Source of the DNA: Phycisphaerae bacterium
GTDB lineage: Bacteria; Planctomycetota; Phycisphaerae; Sedimentisphaerales; SG8-4
Direction of reading: 5' to 3'
DNA: 18,397 bases
NCBI GenBank assembly: GCA_030613765.1
Contig: JAUWLI010000022.1
Coordinates: 1-18,397, forward strand
Shown: positions 5,354-12,033 of the stretch, piece after piece
How positions within the stretch are numbered: the stretch's first letter is position 1
How the letters are laid out: each line of letters starts with the position of its first letter
Program-made: the position numbers and the translations under genes
The notes under the pieces: generated by a model
Databases searched by the model: none
What the model was told of the DNA's origin: nothing
Seen by the model: only the letters and a program-made list of their open reading frames with translations

Positions 5354-6241
5354 ATGGCTAAAAACATACTCAAAGTTGGCGGTTTTACCATAAAAAAACG
5401 CATCGGAACCGGTGCCCGCAGCACAATCTATTTGGCAACCGACCACCAGACCAACACTGATGTCGCCCTGAAACGAATCATCTTTGAAAGGCCGGAAGAT
5501 ACGAGGGTCTTCGAGCAGACAGAGAATGAATTTAAAGTGGCCCAGCGAATAAACCACCCCTATATCCGCAAATGCTACAAGCTAAAGAAAATACGCACGA
5601 TGCTCAAATTAAATGAGATGCTGCTTTCTATGGAACTGTTTGAGGGCAAGTCCCTCGAAGATGTTCCCACTTTGAGTCTGGTTGACGTCTTGCTTGTATT
5701 CAGGATGGTCGCAACCGGCCTTAATGCTATGCACAGAGAAGGATTCATTCACTGCGATATAAAGCCTAATAATATTCTTATGGGTAAGGCCGGCTCAATC
5801 AAAATTATAGACCTTGGCCAGAGCTGCAAAATCGGAACGACCAAACGCCGTATACAGGGCACACCGGCCTACATCGCACCTGAACAAGTCAGGCGAAAGC
5901 CCCTTGGCCCGGGAACGGATGTCTTCAATCTTGGTGCCACAATGTACTGGGCCCTCACCGGTAAGAACGTCCCTACCTTGATACACAAAAGAAATGAACC
6001 TCTGATATCCCAAAGAAACGGACCTGCCAGTATTGTTATTCAAAGAAAATATCCGGCACCTCACGAACTGAAAAAAGGAGTACCGATAGGAATCTCAAGA
6101 CTTGTGATGGACTGTGTAAAAGACAAACCAACGCAACGCCCCCCAAATATGATGACGCTTATATCGAGGCTGGACATGATGATACACAGCTTATTGGGCA
6201 GCAAGATAAAAACGAAGAAAAATGCCTCAAACAATAATTGA
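5354..6241 (+). CDS. Soluble Ser/Thr protein kinase (Hanks type)
   Basis: A 295-residue protein that is almost only a kinase domain, with no membrane segment, signal peptide or sensor domain. All main subdomains are present: glycine loop GTGARS (18-23), ATP-binding Lys K40 in VALKR, probable alpha-C Glu E59, catalytic loop HCDIKPNN (D135, K137, N140; HCD instead of HRD), DLG at 153-155 instead of DFG, activation-end GTPAYIAPEQ (169-178), and DVFNLG (D189). It should be catalytically competent and cytoplasmic. HCD and DLG are known variations in bacterial kinases. Missing the Arg of HRD often goes with kinases not controlled by activation-loop phosphorylation. The last 20 bases overlap the following phosphatase gene, which implies coupled translation and a kinase/phosphatase pair. 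ATG 5354 is the first in-frame start; its ribosome site is weak. Confidence 0.9.
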   Translation: MAKNILKVGGFTIKKRIGTGARSTIYLATDHQTNTDVALKRIIFERPEDTRVFEQTENEFKVAQRINHPYIRKCYKLKKIRTMLKLNEMLLSMELFEGKSLEDVPTLSLVDVLLVFRMVATGLNAMHREGFIHCDIKPNNILMGKAGSIKIIDLGQSCKIGTTKRRIQGTPAYIAPEQVRRKPLGPGTDVFNLGATMYWALTGKNVPTLIHKRNEPLISQRNGPASIVIQRKYPAPHELKKGVPIGISRLVMDCVKDKPTQRPPNMMTLISRLDMMIHSLLGSKIKTKKNASNNN

Positions 6242-7070
6242 TCTGCTGAACAAGGCTGGTCAAGCCTGCAACACAGATAGATTTCGACGTGGTAATTTGA
6301 TTCATTTGCCTGCCGATGGCAACCTGATTATAACCGGTGATATCCACGGACATCGGCGAAATTTCGAAAGAATAGTCACTTTCTCCGATTTGGCTAACAA
6401 TCCCGACAGACACGTCGTCCTGCAGGAAATCATACACGGAGGCCCCCAGGACTCCGAAGGCGGATGTCTATCTTATAAATTGTTGTTCGACGTCGCCCGC
6501 TATAAATTAAACTTTCCCGACCAAGTCCATATCATCATGGGAAACCACGACACTACTGTCATCAATGATAGCCAGGTGATGAAAAATGGCAAAGAAATGA
6601 ACCGGGCGATGAACCTGGCCCTGGACCGAGAATTCCAGCAGGCCAGCGCTGATATCAAACAGGCAATAAGGCAGTTTCTGCTTTCGCAGCCGTTAGCTGT
6701 CAGATGTGATAACAGAATATGGCTGTCGCATTCGCTCCCCGGCAATCCATACGTCAAGAAATTCGATAAGCAGATACTGCATAGGCCGTTGGAAATCGGC
6801 GATTGTGAAAAACCAGGCTCAGCCTACCTTTTAACCTGGGGCAGAAGACACAGTCAGGACACGCTCGACAAAATGGCCGAACTCTTTGATGTGGATACTT
6901 TTATCCTCGGTCATCAACCACAACCACAGGGATGGAGCCGGGCCGGCAATAATCTGATTATTCTTGCCTCCAACCACAATCACGGCTGCCTGCTCCCAAT
7001 CAATCTTACTGAATCCTACACCATCGAGCAACTAATCGATCCAATTGTACCCTTGACTTCAATAGCGTAA
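6222..7070 (+). CDS. PPP-like metallophosphoesterase, atypical motif II
   Basis: A 282-residue protein of the calcineurin-like superfamily, closest in layout to PPP-type Ser/Thr phosphatases and ApaH. Motif I GDIHGH (D40, H42) and motif III GNHD (107-110) are clear, as are LSHSLPG (H170) and ILGHQPQPQG (H231). The middle metal motif, normally GDxVDRG, reads QEIIHGG (68-74). The bridging Asp aligns with E69, and the Asp-Arg pair is replaced by H72-G73. Motif III ends in Asp where PPP enzymes have Glu. These changes may alter metal preference or activity rather than abolish it, since E69 could still bind metal. Its start lies 20 bases inside the kinase gene, so it is the obvious antagonist or partner of that kinase. 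No signal peptide, so cytoplasmic. Dephosphorylation of kinase substrates is inference. Confidence 0.85.
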   Translation: MPQTIIDLLNKAGQACNTDRFRRGNLIHLPADGNLIITGDIHGHRRNFERIVTFSDLANNPDRHVVLQEIIHGGPQDSEGGCLSYKLLFDVARYKLNFPDQVHIIMGNHDTTVINDSQVMKNGKEMNRAMNLALDREFQQASADIKQAIRQFLLSQPLAVRCDNRIWLSHSLPGNPYVKKFDKQILHRPLEIGDCEKPGSAYLLTWGRRHSQDTLDKMAELFDVDTFILGHQPQPQGWSRAGNNLIILASNHNHGCLLPINLTESYTIEQLIDPIVPLTSIA

Positions 7071-7082
7071 AGCGTGTATTCT
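7053..7082 (+). promoter_or_regulatory. Weak candidate promoter for the glycosyltransferase
   Basis: TTGACT (7053-7058) and TATTCT (7077-7082) are 18 nt apart, with an expected start near 7090. The -35 lies inside the end of the phosphatase gene. Read-through from the kinase operon is equally possible. Confidence 0.33.
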
Positions 7083-7144
7083 TAAGTCTAAACGGACAAA
7101 TACAACACGGCGTTTACGCTTAAACGCATCCACAAGAGGCAAGA

Positions 7145-8410
7145 ATGGATTGGTATTACTACATAGCCCTGGCAGCAATTATATCACAATTACTCTTTCT
7201 GGTTCAGGCCGTTAACAACTATCGATATACGCTGGCCAAATACAAAAAAAAGCGTTCGTGGCACCAGCTTCGGACCGTACTTATTGTGCCATGCAAGGGC
7301 CTGGATTCCGCTTTTCAAAAAAATATTACCTCGCTCTTCAATCAGGACTATGAAAATTATCTGCTGTGGTTTGTGGTCGCTGAAAAATCGGACCCAGCTT
7401 ATGACGAATTATGCAAATTGAAAAACCAATTGAGCCAAAGCTCAAAAGCCCAGGAAGTGAAGATTTTTCTTGCAGGGAAAGTCGGTGACTGCGAAAAGCA
7501 AAGTACCGACAACGAGCAACCAACAACAAAATACGCATGTAGTCAAAAAATCCACAATTTGCTCTATGCCTACAAGAAAATCAGCGATGACATCGACGCC
7601 CTTGCCTTCGCGGACTCTGATATTTGTGTCCGTACGGATTGGTTAAGCCATTTAGTCTGGCATCTCAGACTGTCCAGGATTGGCGCCACTAGTGGCTATC
7701 GCTGGTTCATACCAAGAAGGAACAATCCGGCCAGCCTGGCTCTTTCGGTTATGAACGCCAAGGTAGCCCAATTGCTTGGCAACACCCGTTTTAATCAAGC
7801 CTGGGGCGGCTCCATGGCTATTCGTGTGGATGTTTTTCGAGAAATCGGTCTTGATAAAATCTGGCCAAAGACCATAAGTGATGATTTGTCGCTCAGCCAC
7901 GCAGTTAAAAAGGCCGGCAAAAAAGTGGAGTTTATCCCCGCCTGCATCGTCGCTTCGTATGAATCAACCACCTGGCCAAAACTCTTTGAATTTGCTCACA
8001 GACAATTTCTAATCACCCGCGTAACCGCACCGAGAACCTGGTGGTTCGGATTTCTCAGCAGTCTTTATTCAATCCTCGGTTTATGGGCAGGCTCTGCCTT
8101 TGCAATTTATGCAGCAGTAAAATCATCAAGCATCGATTATCAATTATTAATTATTCTCGCCGTACCTGTCTCCTTCTTCGCAGGTCAGCTATCCAGCACA
8201 ATACTGCGTCAGAAAATGATTAGTAGATTACTGGAAAAAGATTGGCCGAAATTGAAGCTCGCCTGCGCCGCCGACATCCTCTTCTTTTGGCTCTGGTCCT
8301 TATTGCTGTTGTTCTTTATTATCTCATCAGCCTTCGGCAGAACAATCTGCTGGAGAGGAATACGCTACAAGCTGCTCGGCCCAAGTGAAACAATCATCGT
8401 GAGTGGTTAG
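7145..8410 (+). CDS. Membrane glycosyltransferase, GT2/GT21 (ceramide glucosyltransferase-like)
   Basis: A 421-residue inverting GT-A glycosyltransferase in the inner membrane, probably using a UDP-sugar donor and a lipid acceptor. There is one N-terminal hydrophobic segment (about 5-23) and two to three C-terminal ones (about 300-325, 335-355 and 375-395). The catalytic part carries the GT21 order of motifs: VPCKGLD (48-54), SQKIHNLL (133-140; family form NPKVNNL), DSD (157-159), GGSMAIR, ISDDLSLS (D246/D247) and a RQFLITR block (286-292) in the place of (Q/R)xxRW. The final Trp is missing from that last motif. Bacterial relatives make glycosylceramides or glucosylate hopanoid-type lipids (HpnI); the acceptor here cannot be assigned. 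AGAGG sits before ATG 7145. It follows the kinase/phosphatase pair by 74 nt and may belong to the same unit. Confidence 0.82.
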   Translation: MDWYYYIALAAIISQLLFLVQAVNNYRYTLAKYKKKRSWHQLRTVLIVPCKGLDSAFQKNITSLFNQDYENYLLWFVVAEKSDPAYDELCKLKNQLSQSSKAQEVKIFLAGKVGDCEKQSTDNEQPTTKYACSQKIHNLLYAYKKISDDIDALAFADSDICVRTDWLSHLVWHLRLSRIGATSGYRWFIPRRNNPASLALSVMNAKVAQLLGNTRFNQAWGGSMAIRVDVFREIGLDKIWPKTISDDLSLSHAVKKAGKKVEFIPACIVASYESTTWPKLFEFAHRQFLITRVTAPRTWWFGFLSSLYSILGLWAGSAFAIYAAVKSSSIDYQLLIILAVPVSFFAGQLSSTILRQKMISRLLEKDWPKLKLACAADILFFWLWSLLLLFFIISSAFGRTICWRGIRYKLLGPSETIIVSG

Positions 8411-8482
8411 CCGGCATGTCAGGCCCGAGGTTATCCGGAAAATATCGCCTTGAACCTTCCGGAAGCGACATGGGTGGAGTTC

Positions 8483-8511
8483 TTGCACCACCGCGCATTT
8501 GATGTTATTAT
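8483..8511 (+). promoter_or_regulatory. Candidate promoter directly before the TPR membrane protein
   Basis: TTGCAC (8483-8488) and TATTAT (8506-8511) have a 17-nt spacer. The start of transcription would fall at or near the ATG at 8518, implying a leaderless message or use of the in-frame ATG at 8551. The -35 match is poor. Confidence 0.4.
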
Positions 8512-8517
8512 GTTAAC

Positions 8518-10770
8518 ATGAGTAAGATACACGGGGGCAAAAGAAACAAAATGCAACGGAACACCGGGGGAGCAGTGCAAAGGAACCTCAACCAACGGGG
8601 CAAAAAATTGTTAGGGTTGTCCGCTTCGAAAATCGGATTGTGGGTGGGTTTGGTCAGTGTCTGTTGCGCCGTCATTGTAGTACATTGGCCGGCGTTGTCA
8701 ACCCAGGCATTGTCTTTTGATGATAGCCAATATCTGACCAGGAATTTGTTGGTGCAAAATCCCGGTTGGACGTCGGCCCATCGGTTCCTCACCGAAGTGT
8801 TGGAACCTTCAACGGTGGAGGGGTACTATCAACCGCTGACGATGATCTCACTGATGTTTGATTACGCCTTAGGTGGACGACCTGATAACCTGCATTCATT
8901 CCATCGAACCAGTCTTGCCTTGCATGTTGTGAACACTGCTTTGGTGGTTGTGCTGCTTTACCTGTTGTTTGGTCAAGCCTGGATTGCGACCGCGGTGGGT
9001 TTGCTCTTTGGGCTTCATCCTATGACGGTGGAGCCGATTCCATGGGTGGGTGAACGTAAGACACTATTGGCGGCTTTCTTCGCGCTATGGTGTTTGATAC
9101 TTTATGTGCGTTACGTTCGCAAACCTAACAGGCCCCTTTACATTGGCTGCCTGGCGATGTACGTGCTGGCATTGATGTCCAAGCCGACCAGCACGCCACT
9201 GCCACTGTTGATGCTGCTGATGGACTATTGGCCTCTGAGACGCTGGAAGTGGACAACCGTTCTGGAAAAGCTGCCTTTAATTGTAGTGGGGGGCGTCTCG
9301 GCAATAATAACCTATATTTCGCAAAGTAGTGCCGCCCCCGCTCTGGTTGCGGGCGGTTACGGATTCGAACGCATCCCACTTATCCTTTGTCACAACATCA
9401 TCTTCTACCTCCACAAGATTATCTGGCCGGCGAATCTGTCATCGCACTACGTTTTTCCCGAGCCGTTGGGATTGTCGGACCCAATGGTGTTGGCAGGTGT
9501 GATCGGCACCTGTATACTGCTTCCTTTGTTGGTGATTTCGCTGCGCTGGACACGGGCGGCACTGACGGGCTGGCTATTTTTCTTTGTTGCGATTTTTCCT
9601 ACGATTCAGATTCTAAGATTCAGCAATGTGATTGCAGCGGATAAATTTGCCTACCTGCCCTCAGTAGGCCTCTTGATGGTGGTGGCATCGCTCTTGAATT
9701 GGTTCTGTGGAACCGGCAGCGCCGGCAAATCCATGGCGCAGCGGATGGCAGTAACAATAACGGTGTTGGTGTTAGCGGGTGCCGAGGCAGTTGCAACACG
9801 CTCATACCTGGTGCACTGGCGCGATACGTTGAGCCTTTCTGAACATATATTGACGAAAACTCCCGATGCTCCACAGGCACGTAACATGCTGGGCCTCGAA
9901 CTTCAATCACAGGGCAAACTTGACCAGGCAATCAGTCAGTATCGTCACGCTTTGCAGGTCAAGCCCAACTATATCGAAGCCCACAACAATCTGGGTATCG
10001 CACTTCAATTACAGGGCAAGCCTGATGAAGCAATCAGCCACTATCGGAGGGCCCTGCAGATCGACCCCGGCTATGTGGAAGCGTACTACAATATGGGCAT
10101 CACGTTTAGAGCACAGGGCAGACATGACGAGGCAATCGGCTGCTATCGTCAAGCACTGCGGTTAAAGCCCTACCATGTCGAAGCGCACAGCAACCTGGGC
10201 AGCGTGCTTTCAGCGCAGGGTAAATTCGACGAAGCAATCGAGCACTTTCGCCAGGCCCTGCAAATCAAGCCCGACTTTGCCGAAGTACATTACAATTTGG
10301 GCCTCGCGCTCAAATCACAAGGCGAGCTTGACGAGGCGATCAAGCACCTTCGCCAGGCCCTCCACGTCAAGCCCGACCTTGCCGAAGCACATAACAACTT
10401 GGCCCTGGTACTTACAATGACAGGCAAACTCGATGTGGCGATTGAGCATTTTCGAGAAGCAGTGCGTCTGAAGCCAAACTATCTGGAGCCTCTGAACCGC
10501 ATGGCGAGGATCTTAGCTATGCACCCAGACCCAAAGCTGCGAGATCCAATTCAGGCGATTGAGCTTGCCAAACGTGCATCTGAATTAACAGGGCATAAGG
10601 ACGCGACCATTCTTGAAACATTGGCGGCAGCTTATGCCGCGGCGGGCCAATTCGAACAGGCAGTAAAGACCGCGGAGGTGGCGCTCTCGCTCGCCACTGC
10701 CGCCCAGGCCGACGAACTGGCCAATCACATCCGTAAGCAAATACAACTCTACAGGCAGGCAAAACCTTAG
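8518..10770 (+). CDS. TMTC-like polytopic membrane protein with C-terminal TPR repeats (DUF1736/GT-C type)
   Basis: A 750-residue protein with two halves. Residues about 38-440 form a polytopic membrane region with around ten hydrophobic segments. The first loop carries FDDSQYLTRN (D68, D69), where GT-C enzymes keep an acidic catalytic or metal motif. YYQPLTM, LHPMTVEPIPWVGERKTLL and MSKPTSTPLPLLMLLMDYWP are hallmark blocks of the TMTC/DUF1736 family. Residues about 450-740 hold about eight 34-residue TPRs (pattern AxxNLGxxLxxQGKxDEAIxxYRxAL). Eukaryotic TMTCs are O-mannosyltransferases acting on exported proteins; for bacterial members the donor and target are unknown. A role in protein or glycan glycosylation at the membrane is inferred. 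No Shine-Dalgarno sequence precedes ATG 8518, and ATG 8551 remains possible. It is separated from the downstream operon by its own promoter. Confidence 0.82.
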   Translation: MSKIHGGKRNKMQRNTGGAVQRNLNQRGKKLLGLSASKIGLWVGLVSVCCAVIVVHWPALSTQALSFDDSQYLTRNLLVQNPGWTSAHRFLTEVLEPSTVEGYYQPLTMISLMFDYALGGRPDNLHSFHRTSLALHVVNTALVVVLLYLLFGQAWIATAVGLLFGLHPMTVEPIPWVGERKTLLAAFFALWCLILYVRYVRKPNRPLYIGCLAMYVLALMSKPTSTPLPLLMLLMDYWPLRRWKWTTVLEKLPLIVVGGVSAIITYISQSSAAPALVAGGYGFERIPLILCHNIIFYLHKIIWPANLSSHYVFPEPLGLSDPMVLAGVIGTCILLPLLVISLRWTRAALTGWLFFFVAIFPTIQILRFSNVIAADKFAYLPSVGLLMVVASLLNWFCGTGSAGKSMAQRMAVTITVLVLAGAEAVATRSYLVHWRDTLSLSEHILTKTPDAPQARNMLGLELQSQGKLDQAISQYRHALQVKPNYIEAHNNLGIALQLQGKPDEAISHYRRALQIDPGYVEAYYNMGITFRAQGRHDEAIGCYRQALRLKPYHVEAHSNLGSVLSAQGKFDEAIEHFRQALQIKPDFAEVHYNLGLALKSQGELDEAIKHLRQALHVKPDLAEAHNNLALVLTMTGKLDVAIEHFREAVRLKPNYLEPLNRMARILAMHPDPKLRDPIQAIELAKRASELTGHKDATILETLAAAYAAAGQFEQAVKTAEVALSLATAAQADELANHIRKQIQLYRQAKP
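9868..10480 (+). repeat. 102-bp coding tandem repeats (TPR units)
   Basis: The DNA repeats in register with the 34-residue TPRs. Phrases such as CAGGCCCTGCA, AAGCCCGACTTTGCCGAAG and GACGAGGCAATC recur with spacing near 102 bp. Units 4-6 (about 10170-10480) are most alike, which suggests recent unit duplication or gene conversion. Confidence 0.65.
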
Positions 10771-10817
10771 TACGCATCTGAACGAGCGCCAGGCCGCCGA
10801 TCATCCTCGGAATTTGC

Positions 10818-10846
10818 TTGACTCCATCCGCTAAAAGACATACATT
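10818..10846 (+). promoter_or_regulatory. Promoter of the CAZyme operon (-35 TTGACT, -10 TACATT)
   Basis: TTGACT (10818-10823) and TACATT (10841-10846) are separated by exactly 17 nt. The expected start near 10853 would leave about five bases before ATG 10858 but about 38 before ATG 10891. That supports the later start for the first gene. Confidence 0.5.
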
Positions 10847-10890
10847 GGATACCTCTTATGGAGTGGGCATTGCATAGCCAGGGCAGTATT

Positions 10891-12006
10891 ATGAAAAAAC
10901 ATGATGTATCTCGTTTCAATCACACGTTCCCATTTTGCCGTCTTCCTGCAGGGACTCCAAACATCCGACAAAGGCGGATTTGGGAATCCTCAAAATGGAC
11001 GCTTGCAACCATAATTGTCATAATGTTTATGATTATGATTGCAGGCAACACCGCTGCTTACAGTCTTGGTGGCGGCGCCCTTGCAGGTAACCGATATCGA
11101 GTGATTATTTCAACGGACATCGGCGGAGGGGATGAGGATGATATTCAGTCAATGGTACATTACCTTCTCTATTCCGATTTATTCGATACCGAAGGTATTA
11201 TTTCATCACCTCCCCAGAAAGGTCGAAAGAAGGATATCCTCGATGTGATTGATAAATACGAAAAGGATTATCCCAACCTGAAAACCTACTCGGACAAATA
11301 CCCAAAGCCTGATTATCTTCGCTCAATCACAAAACAGGGCGCAATAAATCCTGCACCGCAAAAAGGCTATAGCAGCCCGACCGAAGGTTCAAAATGGATA
11401 GTCCATTGTGCAAAGAAGAAAGACTCCCGGCCACTGTATGTGCTTGTATGGGGAGCAATTACCGATGTCGCACAGGCATTGCACGATGAACCCGGCATAA
11501 AGGGGGAAATCCGCGTTTACTTTATTGCATCATGGAACCAAAAACAGGACCAAAACGCCTTCAGGTATATCGACAAAAGCCACGCGGATTTGTCGCTTAT
11601 TCACAGTAACACCACATTCCGCGGCTGGTATATGGGCGGTAAGCAAAACGGAGATTGGGGAAACAGGTCGTTTGTTGATAAGCATGTGAAAAATCACGGC
11701 GAACTGGGAAAATATTTTGCTCCTTTAAAAGGCGGCAGTATAAAAATGGGCGATACCCCGAGTTATGCCTTCCTTCTATGCGGAATCCCGGACGACCCGA
11801 CGAAAGAAAGTTGGGGCGGAAGATTCGTCAGAAGAAAAGGACGCCCCAATTGGTGGATTGACGACCCTGACCCTGCATTCTCCGAAGCAGGACGCCCCGG
11901 AGCTAAAACAGTAAACAAGTGGCGACAGCAGTACCTGCGCGATTGGCAGAAACGTATGGACCGCTGCAAAGATAAAGCACCACTCAGTAGCACTAAAAAA
12001 CAATAG
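10891..12006 (+). CDS. Exported DUF1593 (nucleoside-hydrolase-like) protein
   Basis: A 371-residue protein of the DUF1593 family, whose N-terminal half resembles inosine/uridine nucleoside hydrolases. The signature is VIISTDIGGGDEDDIQSM (D76, D81, D83, D84), the counterpart of the DTDxGxDD calcium site in nucleoside hydrolases. TEGIISSP, LYVLVWGAITDVAQAL and SWNQKQDQNAF are other family blocks. A hydrophobic segment at about 37-58 (WTLATIIVIMFMIMIAGNTA) after a long basic stretch suggests a signal anchor or signal peptide. Members are often found with plant or algal polysaccharide enzymes; a ribose- or furanose-directed hydrolase activity is only an inference. Start 10891 is preferred to 10858 because of the promoter position and an AGGG upstream. 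It is the first gene of an operon; the next gene starts 27 nt after its stop. Confidence 0.8.
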   Translation: MKKHDVSRFNHTFPFCRLPAGTPNIRQRRIWESSKWTLATIIVIMFMIMIAGNTAAYSLGGGALAGNRYRVIISTDIGGGDEDDIQSMVHYLLYSDLFDTEGIISSPPQKGRKKDILDVIDKYEKDYPNLKTYSDKYPKPDYLRSITKQGAINPAPQKGYSSPTEGSKWIVHCAKKKDSRPLYVLVWGAITDVAQALHDEPGIKGEIRVYFIASWNQKQDQNAFRYIDKSHADLSLIHSNTTFRGWYMGGKQNGDWGNRSFVDKHVKNHGELGKYFAPLKGGSIKMGDTPSYAFLLCGIPDDPTKESWGGRFVRRKGRPNWWIDDPDPAFSEAGRPGAKTVNKWRQQYLRDWQKRMDRCKDKAPLSSTKKQ

Positions 12007-12033
12007 CTTTATCCTATCGACAAGGAGTTGAGA

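Noticed and set aside
7064..7120. AGCGTAAA/TTTACGCT inverted repeat between phosphatase and glycosyltransferase
   Set aside because: Eight pairs with a 41-nt loop overlapping the stop codon and no T-run; probably chance.
8434..8463. TCCGGAA/TTCCGGA hairpin after the glycosyltransferase as terminator
   Set aside because: Seven pairs with a 16-nt loop and no following T-run.
9862..10480. CRISPR-like periodic repeats
   Set aside because: The roughly 102-bp period is that of coding TPR units, without spacer/repeat structure.
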